A DNA stretch of 44,230 nt, taken from the NCBI RefSeq assembly GCF_018129065.1, contig NZ_JAAEDM010000038.1, positions 1 through 44,230 of the forward strand. Direction: 5' to 3'. Each line of letters opens with the position of its first letter. The stretch's first letter is position 1. The position numbers and the translations under genes are program-made. Below the pieces are notes generated by a model. It was not told the DNA's origin. It did no database searches and saw only the letters and a list, made by a program, of their open reading frames with translations. Below are positions 32,447 to 39,280 of the stretch, piece by piece. This DNA comes from Neoroseomonas soli (GTDB lineage Bacteria; Pseudomonadota; Alphaproteobacteria; Acetobacterales; Acetobacteraceae).

Positions 32447-33348
32447 GCGCGAATGTCCTGACGGTCGGCTTCGTCGGCCTCGGCGCGATGGGTGGGCCGA
32501 TGGTCGAGCGGCTGATCGCCGCCGGGCATCGCCTGCTGGTGCATGACGTCAACCAGGCCGCGCTGGCGCAGGTGGTGGCGCTGGGCGCGACCGCCATGCC
32601 CTCGCCGTCGGCGGTGGCCGATGCCGCGCCGGTCGTCTTCGTCAGCCTGCCGACGCCGGATGTGGTGCGGCAGGTGGCGCTGGGTGCCGGCGGGTTGGTC
32701 GAGGGCGCGGCGATGCGGATCTACGCCGACCTTTCGACCACCGGCGCCCGCGTGGCGCAGGAGGTGGCGGCGGGGCTGTCCGCCAATGGCGTCGCGGTGC
32801 TGGATGCGCCGGTTTCCGGCGGCGTGGCGGGGGCGAAGGCGGGGACGCTGTCGGTCATGGCCTCCGGCGACCGCGCGGCCTTCGAGCAGGTGCGCAGCCT
32901 GCTCGAGACCATCGGCCGCAACACCATCCATGTCGGGGACGGGGTGGGGCAGGGGCAGACGCTCAAGCTGGTCAACAACCTGATCGCCGCCACGGTCTGG
33001 GCGGCGACGGCCGAGGCGATGGTGATGGGTGCCAAGGCCGGGCTCGACCCCGCGGTGATGCATTCCGTGGTGGCCAAGAGCAGCGGCCGGTCCTTCTCCA
33101 CCGAGGTCTTCATGCCCAAGGCGGTGCTGGAACGGACCTTCGACTTCGGCTTCCGGCTGGAACTGATGCGCAAGGACGTGCGCCTCGCCCTGGCGGAGGC
33201 GGAGGCCCTCGGCACCACCATGCTGACCTGCACCACGGCCAAGCAGCTCTACGACCACGCGCTGGCCCATGGCGGGGAGGGGCAGGACGTCACCGCCCTG
33301 ATCCGGCTGCTGGAATCCTGGGGCGGGGCGGAGGTTTCGGCGAAGTAG
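32443..33348 (+). CDS. NAD(P)-dependent 3-hydroxyisobutyrate/tartronate-semialdehyde reductase family oxidoreductase
   Basis: 301 aa from a GTG in the GTGA overlap with the upstream binding-protein gene. Beta-hydroxyacid dehydrogenase family: Rossmann GFVGLGAMGGPMVERL, APVSGGVAGAKAGTL for substrate binding, and catalytic Lys in GQTLKLVNNLIAATV, then LRKD-like LELMRKDVRLAL near the C-terminus. The family oxidises or reduces short hydroxyacids. Coupling to a periplasmic binding protein suggests the ligand or a product is a hydroxyacid. A strong terminator stem follows at 33354. Confidence 0.88.
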   Translation: MSANVLTVGFVGLGAMGGPMVERLIAAGHRLLVHDVNQAALAQVVALGATAMPSPSAVADAAPVVFVSLPTPDVVRQVALGAGGLVEGAAMRIYADLSTTGARVAQEVAAGLSANGVAVLDAPVSGGVAGAKAGTLSVMASGDRAAFEQVRSLLETIGRNTIHVGDGVGQGQTLKLVNNLIAATVWAATAEAMVMGAKAGLDPAVMHSVVAKSSGRSFSTEVFMPKAVLERTFDFGFRLELMRKDVRLALAEAEALGTTMLTCTTAKQLYDHALAHGGEGQDVTALIRLLESWGGAEVSAK

Positions 33349-33353
33349 CCCGC

Positions 33354-33384
33354 CCGGCGCCGGCTCTCCGCGAGTCGGCGCCGG
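33354..33384 (+). terminator. Strong terminator-like hairpin after the dehydrogenase gene
   Basis: 13-bp stem CCGGCGCCGGCTC (33354-33366) / GAGTCGGCGCCGG (33372-33384) with one G-T pair and a 5-nt loop, beginning 5 bp past the stop. No T-run. Confidence 0.6.
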
Positions 33385-33418
33385 ACCCCGCCTGCTTCAA
33401 GGTGTTGTGTGCCGATGG

Positions 33419-33446
33419 TTGCTGCGCCTACCACAAATGGTAGAAA
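33419..33446 (+). promoter_or_regulatory. Possible nrdB promoter with overlapping 16-bp palindrome
   Basis: TTGCTG (33419-33424), 16-bp spacer, TAGAAA (33441-33446). Inside lies CTACCA-CAAA-TGGTAG (33428-33443), a perfect inverted repeat of the size expected for a NrdR box, though not its consensus. A repressor there would block the promoter. Confidence 0.4.
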
Positions 33447-33479
33447 CGCCGACCACGACAGCAGGGATGGGGCAGCAAC

Positions 33480-34532
33480 ATGGCTGACGGAATCGCGACC
33501 GACGAATTGCCGGTGAAGTTCGACCTTCTCACCGCCAACCCGGTCTACAAGCCGTTCCGCTACCCCTGGGCCTATGACGCCTGGCTGACCCAGCAGCGCA
33601 TCCACTGGCTGCCGGAGGAAGTCCCGCTCGCGGACGACGTGAAGGACTGGCAGAAGACCCTGACCGAGGCCGAGCGGAACCTGCTGACGCAGATCTTCCG
33701 CTTCTTCACCCAGGCCGATGTCGAGGTGAACAACTGCTACATGAAGCACTATTCCCAGGTGTTCAAGCCGACGGAAGTGCTGATGATGCTGTCCGCCTTC
33801 TCGAACATCGAGACAGTTCATATTGCCGCTTATTCCCACCTTCTCGACACGGTGGGCATGCCGGAAGCGGAGTACACGGCCTTCCTCAAGTACAAGGAGA
33901 TGAAGGACAAGTACGACTACATGCATAACTTCACGGTGGAGAACAAGACGGAGATCGCCAAGACCCTGGCGGCCTTCGGTGCCTTCACCGAGGGGCTGCA
34001 GCTCTTCGCCTCCTTCGCGATCCTCATGAACTTCCCGCGCTTCAACAAGATGAAGGGGATGGGCCAGATCATCTCCTGGTCGGTGCGCGACGAGACGCTG
34101 CACTGCCTGTCCGTCATCCGCCTCTTCCGCACCTTCGTGCAGGAGAACCCGGAGATCTGGACGGAGGAGCTGCGCCGCGACCTCTATCTGATCTGCGCGA
34201 CCATCGTGGACCACGAGGACGCCTTCATCGACCTCGCCTTCGAACTGGGCGGCGTGCAGGGCCTGGATGCGGCGCAGACCAAGCAGTACATCCGCTTCAT
34301 CGCCGACCGCCGGCTGCAGCAGCTTGGCCTCGAGCCGATCTACCACATCGAGAAGAACCCGCTGCCCTGGCTCGACGAGATGCTGAACGCGGTCGAGCAC
34401 ACCAACTTCTTCGAGAACCGCGCGACGGAGTATTCCAAGGCCAGCACCGCCGGCACCTGGGAAGAAGCCTTCGCGGATTCCGTCTTCTCCTCCCCCCAGC
34501 CGGAAGGCGCGATCGAGGGCGTGCGTCACTGA
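33480..34532 (+). CDS. nrdB: Class Ia ribonucleotide reductase beta subunit
   Basis: Holds the di-iron/tyrosyl radical that starts ribonucleotide reduction on NrdA. 350 aa. Metal ligands: Asp in FFTQADVEVNN, Glu and His in NIETVHIAAY, Glu in FTEGLQLFASF, and Glu/His in SVRDETLHC. The radical Tyr is present at the right spacing (E-x6-Y in ETVHIAAY), so this is the canonical tyrosyl type and not a class Ic variant. nrdA is not adjacent on either side in the window. It has its own likely promoter and a 9-bp-stem terminator. Confidence 0.95.
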   Translation: MADGIATDELPVKFDLLTANPVYKPFRYPWAYDAWLTQQRIHWLPEEVPLADDVKDWQKTLTEAERNLLTQIFRFFTQADVEVNNCYMKHYSQVFKPTEVLMMLSAFSNIETVHIAAYSHLLDTVGMPEAEYTAFLKYKEMKDKYDYMHNFTVENKTEIAKTLAAFGAFTEGLQLFASFAILMNFPRFNKMKGMGQIISWSVRDETLHCLSVIRLFRTFVQENPEIWTEELRRDLYLICATIVDHEDAFIDLAFELGGVQGLDAAQTKQYIRFIADRRLQQLGLEPIYHIEKNPLPWLDEMLNAVEHTNFFENRATEYSKASTAGTWEEAFADSVFSSPQPEGAIEGVRH

Positions 34533-34539
34533 TGGTCAG

Positions 34540-34563
34540 GCGGGGCGCCCTTGCGCGCCCCGC
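34540..34563 (+). terminator. Terminator-like hairpin after nrdB
   Basis: Perfect 9-bp stem GCGGGGCGC (34540-34548) / GCGCCCCGC (34555-34563), 6-nt loop, 7 bp past the nrdB stop and before the SCO gene. Confidence 0.55.
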
Positions 34564-34589
34564 GCCGCACGGCCTATCTGCGCTGCATC

Positions 34590-35264
34590 ATGCTTCGCAC
34601 CGTTCGCCTTCTCGCCCTGGCCTTCCTCGTTCTGCTCGCGGGCGCCTGGGGGCTCGCCTGGTTCGGCCGCGAGCCCGGCGAGTCGATCGCGGATGCCTTC
34701 CTGCGCCGCATCGCCGCCATCACCGGCACGGAGATGCCCGCGCCGTCGGCCGGCGGCATCCAGCTTGCCCAGGGCGTTTCGCTCGGCGGGCCCTTCGCCC
34801 TGGTCGACCATACCGGCCGCACCGTGACCGAGCGCGACTACGCCGGCCGGCTGATGCTGATCTATTTCGGCTATACCTATTGCCCGGACGTCTGCCCGAC
34901 CGAGCTCGGCACCATGGCCGCCGCGCTCGATGCCATGGGCGCGGCTGGCGAGCGTGTGACGCCGGTCTTCATCACCGTCGATCCGGAACGCGACACCCAG
35001 GCCGGCATGGCCGACTACGTCTCCCGCTTCCATCCGCGCTTGGTGGGGCTGAGGGGCAGCGCCGAGCAGACCGCGCAGGTCGCGCGCGCCTTCCGCGTCT
35101 ATTACGCGAAGGTGCAGCCGCGCGACACAACCGAGTACCTGATGGATCACTCGTCGTTCATCTACCTGGTCGGGCCGGACGGCCGGGTGCGCAGCCTGTT
35201 CCGCCCCGAGACCCCGCCCGAGTCCATCGCCGCCGCGGTGGCCGCACAGCTTCGCGCCCTGTGA
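34590..35264 (+). CDS. SCO1/SenC family copper chaperone (thioredoxin-fold)
   Basis: 224 aa from the ATG at 34590. N-terminal membrane anchor LLALAFLVLLAGAWGLAWF. Copper/redox site YCPDVCP (Cys98, Cys102) with the distant His187 in LMDHSSFIYLVGPDG, exactly the Sco ligand set. It delivers copper to the CuA site of cytochrome c oxidase in the periplasm. No oxidase genes are nearby. It starts 57 bp after nrdB, across a hairpin. Confidence 0.92.
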   Translation: MLRTVRLLALAFLVLLAGAWGLAWFGREPGESIADAFLRRIAAITGTEMPAPSAGGIQLAQGVSLGGPFALVDHTGRTVTERDYAGRLMLIYFGYTYCPDVCPTELGTMAAALDAMGAAGERVTPVFITVDPERDTQAGMADYVSRFHPRLVGLRGSAEQTAQVARAFRVYYAKVQPRDTTEYLMDHSSFIYLVGPDGRVRSLFRPETPPESIAAAVAAQLRAL

Positions 35265-35363
35265 GACACGGGGTTCCGCAATACAGGCGCGGCTTGTATG
35301 TTCGCGCCGCCGGAATCGTTAAACCGTCAAAAGTACGGCCGGGCGCAGCGGCGGAGGGCCTGA

Positions 35364-35651
35364 ATGACTGAGGACGACAACGAGGGAGGCGGTGCTCCGG
35401 AAGCCGGCCGCGGTGCCGCGCCGGCGCCTCGGCATACGCGCCGCCTGTCGGACAAGATCCTCATCGCCTTCCATCACGCCTGCGACCAGGCGGATTTCGA
35501 GGTGGCGGAGGAACTGCTCCGTATCCTCGAGATGATGCTGACCCGCCGTCCGGCCTCGCCCGACGCCAACCGGCGCAAGAACCTCGAGAGCCTGGTGGCG
35601 GCGCATGAGCGGCTCTGGCTGCTGCGCCACCCCGAGGTGAAGGACCAGTAG
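35364..35651 (+). CDS. Conserved small hypothetical protein (95 aa)
   Basis: Function not recognised. The N-terminal 27 residues are acidic and then Ala/Pro-rich (probably disordered). The rest, RLSDKILIAFHHACDQADFE followed by VAEELLRILEMML and NLESLVAAHERLWLLRHPE, should form two or three amphipathic helices. It resembles short proteins I recall downstream of other genes in Rhodospirillales, with no named domain. The 99-bp upstream gap holds an ATACA-N9-TGTAT inverted repeat (35281-35299) and GTTAAAC, so it may have its own promoter. Confidence 0.72.
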   Translation: MTEDDNEGGGAPEAGRGAAPAPRHTRRLSDKILIAFHHACDQADFEVAEELLRILEMMLTRRPASPDANRRKNLESLVAAHERLWLLRHPEVKDQ

Positions 35652-35669
35652 GTCCGGGAACAGATCCCG

Positions 35670-35689
35670 ATCAGGTGGAATCACCTGAT
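35670..35689. terminator. Bidirectional terminator-like hairpin
   Basis: Perfect 8-bp stem ATCAGGTG (35670-35677) / CACCTGAT (35682-35689), loop GAAT, between the convergent 95-aa gene and the TrmN6-like gene. It is AT-richer than other stems here. Confidence 0.5.
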
Positions 35690-35756
35690 TGGGTGACGAT
35701 GCTCGCAAGGCGGTGGACTGAAGCGATTTCCCTGAGCGGGGCGAACGGAAGCCGCG

Positions 35757-36491
35757 CTACGCCGTCGTCTCCAGCGCGGCGGCGTGGCGCAGCACCGCCT
35801 CCGCGGCCGGGGTGAAGGTGCCGTCTTCCGCGTGCAGCGCCATCGGCGGCAGCAGCCGCGCCGGCCCGCGGCCACCCTTGCGGCCGCGCAGCAGGACGCG
35901 CTTCGCCGCCTCGCCGGCGCGCGGCGCAAGCGGCAGCATCACCAACGACCCGCAGCCCGCCGACCGCAGCGCGGCGACCCCGGCATCGAATCGCGCGGCG
36001 GGCAGCACCAGGTTCGCCGTGCCGCCCGTGCTCAGCGCCGCGGCGAGGAACCGCGCCCAGGCATCGAGTCCCGCGCCGTGCTCATGCGTCGCCGCGCGCC
36101 GCACCGCGCCCGGCGGCGGCGTGCCACCCGGCCAATAGGGCGGGTTGGCGAAGGCGTGGTCGCAGGGGCCGAGCGCACGCGCCAGCGCCGCATCCGCGAC
36201 ATCGCCCTCCGTTATCTCCGCCGCGACGCCGTTGGACGCCGCGTTCTCCCGGGCCAGCGCGGCCATGGCCGGTTCCCGCTCGACCGCGACGACCGCCACC
36301 CCCGGCACGCGCGCCGCGAGGCACAGGAAGGCCGCGCCGCTGCCGCAGCCGGCCTCCAGCACACGCTGCCCCGGCCGCACCGGCACGAAGGCGGCCAGCA
36401 GCAGCGCATCCAGCCCGGCGCGGAATCCCTTCACCGGCTGGCGCAGCCGCACCCGGCCGCCGAGCAGCAGATCCTCGGTCGTATCGCTCAC
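35757..36491 (-). CDS. TrmN6-like methyltransferase (tRNA1(Val) adenine-37 N6 type)
   Basis: 244 aa from a GTG at 36491 (SDTTEDLLLGGRVRLRQPVK). SAM motif I is VLEAGCGSGAAFLCLAA, then VAVEREPAMAALA. The catalytic FANPPYWPGG (about 114-123) is the NPPY motif of adenine-N6 methylases, and QPVKGFRAGLDALLLAAF is the YfiC/TrmN6 opening. It would methylate A37 of tRNA(Val) or a related RNA. The start overlaps the DUF2007 stop as GTGA. Divergent polyprenyl synthase next door is a frequent alphaproteobacterial arrangement. Confidence 0.85.
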   Translation of the reverse strand: MSDTTEDLLLGGRVRLRQPVKGFRAGLDALLLAAFVPVRPGQRVLEAGCGSGAAFLCLAARVPGVAVVAVEREPAMAALARENAASNGVAAEITEGDVADAALARALGPCDHAFANPPYWPGGTPPPGAVRRAATHEHGAGLDAWARFLAAALSTGGTANLVLPAARFDAGVAALRSAGCGSLVMLPLAPRAGEAAKRVLLRGRKGGRGPARLLPPMALHAEDGTFTPAAEAVLRHAAALETTA

Positions 36492-36700
36492 GCCGTCGCC
36501 TCGCCGGCCTCCGTCAGCACGGCGCGTGCGCGCTGCTCGTCGTCGGTCGCCACCGCCAGGCGTCGCGGAAAGGCGCCGATCCCGCCTTCGACCGCGCTGA
36601 TATGGGCGTCGAGCACGACGCTCCCAATTCCCGCATCGGCGAGCAGCGCACGCAGGAAGGACAGCCGGACCGGGTCAGTGGTGGTGGCGACGATGCGCAT
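36488..36700 (-). CDS. DUF2007 domain protein (putative signal-transducing protein)
   Basis: 70 aa from the ATG at 36700 (MRIVATTTDPVRLSFLRALL). A single DUF2007 domain: DPVRLSFLRALLADAGI, VVLDAHISAVEGGIGAFPRR, then LAVATDDEQRARAVL. This is a small ferredoxin-like fold with proposed regulatory binding. Overlaps the TrmN6-like start by 4 bp, so the pair is cotranscribed. The biochemical role is unknown. Confidence 0.85.
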   Translation of the reverse strand: MRIVATTTDPVRLSFLRALLADAGIGSVVLDAHISAVEGGIGAFPRRLAVATDDEQRARAVLTEAGEATA

Positions 36701-36787
36701 TCCGCTAGCGAATCCCTTGTTTTTCCGGCGCTTGCCGCCCCGGCGGGCCGCCACTATGGTGCGCGCCGCATCAGGAGAAGAGCAAGG

Positions 36788-37813
36788 GTGAGCGCTTCCG
36801 CCACACCGCTTGTCGCCCCGCCGGCGCCGCGCGGGGAGGACGCGCTGAGCGCGTTGATATCGCTGCTGCGCGACGATATCGAGGCCTGCAACCGCCTCAT
36901 CGTCCAGCACATGCAGAGCGATGTCGCGCTGATCCCGCAACTCGCGGCGCATATCGTCGCCGCCGGCGGCAAGCGGCTGCGTCCGCTGCTGACGCTCGCC
37001 GCCGCGCGGCTCTGCGGGTATCGCGGGGAGCGGCATGTCGGCCTCGCCGCCTGCGTGGAGTTCATCCACACCGCGACGCTGCTGCACGACGACGTGGTGG
37101 ACGAAAGCGCGCTGCGCCGCGGCCAGGCCTCCGCTAATGCGCTGTGGGGCAACAAGGCCTCGGTGCTCGTCGGCGACTTCCTGTTCTCGCGCGCCTTCCA
37201 GTTGATGGTCGAGGACGGCTCGCTCGAGGTGCTGCGCATCCTTTCTTCCGCCTCCGTGACCATCGCGGAAGGCGAGGTGCTGCAACTCATGACGCAGAAC
37301 GACACCACGACGACCGAGGACCAGTACCTCAAGGTCATCGAGGGCAAGACCGCCGCGCTCTTCGCCGCGGCGACCGAGGTGGGCGCGGTGGTGGCCGAGC
37401 AGCCGGCGGCCGCGCAGGCCGCGATGCGGGATTTCGGCATGGCGCTCGGCGTCGCCTTCCAACTGGTGGACGACGCGCTCGACTACAGCGCGGACCAGCA
37501 GGCGCTCGGCAAGACCGTGGGCGACGATTTCCGCGAGGGGAAGATCACCCTGCCGGTGCTCTTCGCCTTCGCCCGCGGGGACGAGGCCGAACGCAGCTTC
37601 TGGCGCCGCACGCTGGAAGAGCGCGAGCAGAAGGACAGCGATCTCCCCGAGGCGCTGGCACTGATGCGCAAGCATGGCGCGTTTGCCGACACCATTGCCC
37701 GGGCCCGGATCTACGGGGACCAGGCGCTGGCGGCACTCGCCGCTTTCCCGGACAACGCGGAGAAGCGGGCGCTGGCGGCGGTGGTGGATTTCGTGATCGA
37801 GCGGGCGCGGTAG
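36788..37813 (+). CDS. ispB: Long-chain polyprenyl diphosphate synthase (quinone side chain)
   Basis: 341 aa from a GTG at 36788 with AGGAG about 12 bp upstream. The first Asp-rich motif is ATLLHDDVVDES and the second is LVDDALDY, with GGKRLRPLL for IPP binding and GKTVGDDFREGKITLPVL near the C-terminus. Ala in place of an aromatic residue five positions before the first motif fits long (C40-C50) products. It makes the ubiquinone tail; decaprenyl is likely in this group, so ddsA would be an equal name. Followed after 6 bp by family-1 repeat B. Confidence 0.9.
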   Translation: MSASATPLVAPPAPRGEDALSALISLLRDDIEACNRLIVQHMQSDVALIPQLAAHIVAAGGKRLRPLLTLAAARLCGYRGERHVGLAACVEFIHTATLLHDDVVDESALRRGQASANALWGNKASVLVGDFLFSRAFQLMVEDGSLEVLRILSSASVTIAEGEVLQLMTQNDTTTTEDQYLKVIEGKTAALFAAATEVGAVVAEQPAAAQAAMRDFGMALGVAFQLVDDALDYSADQQALGKTVGDDFREGKITLPVLFAFARGDEAERSFWRRTLEEREQKDSDLPEALALMRKHGAFADTIARARIYGDQALAALAAFPDNAEKRALAAVVDFVIERAR

Positions 37814-37819
37814 GGCGCG

Positions 37820-37910
37820 CCGGAGAGGGGCGCCGCCCCTCTCCGGACCTCACCCCGCCAAAGGCCGAAGGGCCTTTGGAAACCGATTTCAATCGGGCTG
37901 TTCGGGGAGG
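37820..37910 (+). repeat. Double-hairpin dispersed repeat, family 1, copy B
   Basis: Stem 1 CCGGAGAGGGGC (37820-37831) / GCCCCTCTCCGG (37835-37846), perfect 12 bp, loop GCC. Stem 2 CCAAAGGCC (37858-37866) / GGCCTTTGG (37871-37879), loop GAAG. Stem 3 CCGAT-TTCA-ATCGG (37883-37896). Then GGGCTGTTCGGGGAGG. It faces copy C, and ATCGGGCTGTTCG (37892-37904) can pair with CGAACAGCCCGAT (37957-37969). Confidence 0.85.
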
Positions 37911-37954
37911 CGCGTCGCGGGCGCGACCTTGATCGCGTGCGGGCCATGCCCCTC

Positions 37955-38040
37955 TGCGAACAGCCCGATCAATTTCCGGGTTCAAAGGGCCCTTCGGCCC
38001 TTTGCGGGAGGGGTCTCGGGGAGGGCAGGGCCCTCCCCGG
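37955..38040 (-). repeat. Double-hairpin dispersed repeat, family 1, copy C (inverted)
   Basis: Read on the minus strand: stem 1 CGGGGAGGGC / GCCCTCCCCG (arms 38030-38039 and 38017-38026), then stem 2 CAAAGGGCC / GGCCCTTTG (38004-37996 and 37991-37983) with loop GAAG, then CCCGGAAATTGATCGGGCTG. Relative to A and B, stem 2 keeps pairing through paired changes. The element encodes the last residues and the stop codon of the O-antigen ligase. Confidence 0.85.
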
Positions 38041-39231
38041 CAGCGCCACGCACACCGCGGCCGCAAGCATCATCGCCGCCACCCACCACGCCTGCCACGC
38101 CCCGAAGGACAGCATCGCCGTCACGGCCGCCGAGGCCAGCGCACCCGCTGCCGCCGGCGAGCACGGCACCCGCGTCGCCGCCACGCCGAGCAGCCACGCC
38201 AGCGCCGCCGCGATCAACGCGCCCACGGCGCCGAGTTCCAGCCAGACCTGCAGCGCGCCGTTGTGCGGGTGCAGCGGCAGGATGTTGATGTGCGGCTCCG
38301 CGAACCAGCGCAGCAGCGCCGGGTCCGTCACGCGCATCCGCGCCAGGGCTTCCGGCGAGGGATTGTCCCGCCCGCCGGGCACCGTGCGGCTCGCTTCCAT
38401 GCCCCAGCCGAGCAGGGGCCGCTCGGCGATCCGCTCCGCGGTGAAGTCCCAGATCAGCATGCGGTGCAGGGCGGACCCGGGAAGTCGCTCGACCGGCAGG
38501 GTCGGAATTGCAGCGACGAGCAGCGGCATGACGAGGATCGTCGCGGCGATGCCCGCGCCGAGCAGCCGTGGCACCAGGCGCGGCGCCAGCGCCGTCGCTC
38601 CGGCGACGACCAGGCCGAGAACCGCGGCGATCTTCGCCGTGTCTCCCGGCAGCGCCACCAGCACGGCGGCGCCGGCCAGCAGCAGCAGCGCGCGCGGCAG
38701 GAAGGGCCAAGGCAGGGCGACCGCGAGCGGCAGCAGCAGCGCCATCACCGAGGCCGCCGGCTTCAGCCCGAAAACGAGCGTCGCCGGCACGTCCCGCAAC
38801 CCGCGCACACCGGCGCGGATGGCATTGCCGGTCAGCGCGTCGATCGCCGCCGCCGAGAGGCCGAGAACGAGGCCGATGGCGAGCGCCAGCACCAGCCGCC
38901 GCCGCGTCGCGTCGTCGATGTCCCGCACGGCAGTCGCGGCGCTGCCGGCGAGCAGCGCCATTGCGGCCATGGACAGGCCCGTGCCGATCGCCCGGCCCGG
39001 CTCGATGGCCCAGAGCGCGCTGACGGCAGCCCACAGCCCGAGCGCCGCGGCAGCCGCGACGACCGGCCCGCGCGGCCAGGGCAGGCTGCGCGTCGCGCGC
39101 AGATGCGCGATCACCGCGAAGGCGAGGGCCACCAGCCCGACCGGCGCCATGGCCTTGGACTGCAATACCACGACGAAGGGCGCGACGATCAGCGCGACCG
39201 CGAGTGGGAAGGCGGGGGAGGTGAGGGTCAC
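37969..39231 (-). CDS. O-antigen ligase/polymerase (Wzy/WaaL) family membrane protein
   Basis: 420 aa from a GTG at 39231, with about ten membrane helices. A large soluble loop (about residues 255-325) contains LIWDFTAERIAERPLLGWGM and PLHPHNGALQVWLELGAVGA. The RPLLGWG and HPHNxxLQxWLELG patterns define the Wzy_C/O-antigen ligase family, which joins or polymerises glycan at the periplasmic face. No glycosyltransferase cluster is nearby, so it is isolated. The C-terminal 20 residues (PSPRPLPQRAEGPFEPGN) come from repeat copy C and are unlikely to be ancestral protein sequence. Confidence 0.82.
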   Translation of the reverse strand: MTLTSPAFPLAVALIVAPFVVVLQSKAMAPVGLVALAFAVIAHLRATRSLPWPRGPVVAAAAALGLWAAVSALWAIEPGRAIGTGLSMAAMALLAGSAATAVRDIDDATRRRLVLALAIGLVLGLSAAAIDALTGNAIRAGVRGLRDVPATLVFGLKPAASVMALLLPLAVALPWPFLPRALLLLAGAAVLVALPGDTAKIAAVLGLVVAGATALAPRLVPRLLGAGIAATILVMPLLVAAIPTLPVERLPGSALHRMLIWDFTAERIAERPLLGWGMEASRTVPGGRDNPSPEALARMRVTDPALLRWFAEPHINILPLHPHNGALQVWLELGAVGALIAAALAWLLGVAATRVPCSPAAAGALASAAVTAMLSFGAWQAWWVAAMMLAAAVCVALPGRALPSPRPLPQRAEGPFEPGN

Positions 39232-39245
39232 GCGGGGAAAGGGGT

Positions 39246-39272
39246 GGCCCCGGCGCGCGCGGCGCCGGGGCC
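39246..39272 (-). terminator. Terminator-like hairpin after the aminotransferase gene
   Basis: Perfect 11-bp stem GGCCCCGGCGC (39246-39256) / GCGCCGGGGCC (39262-39272), 5-nt loop, 8 bp past the aminotransferase stop and before the ligase start, so the ligase gene probably has a separate start of transcription. Confidence 0.55.
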
Positions 39273-39280
39273 TTCGGCGG

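Noticed and set aside
33428-33443. Calling the nrdB palindrome a NrdR box
   Set aside because: Size and place fit, but the arms do not match the ACACTATATATAGTGT-type consensus, so it is reported only as a candidate operator.
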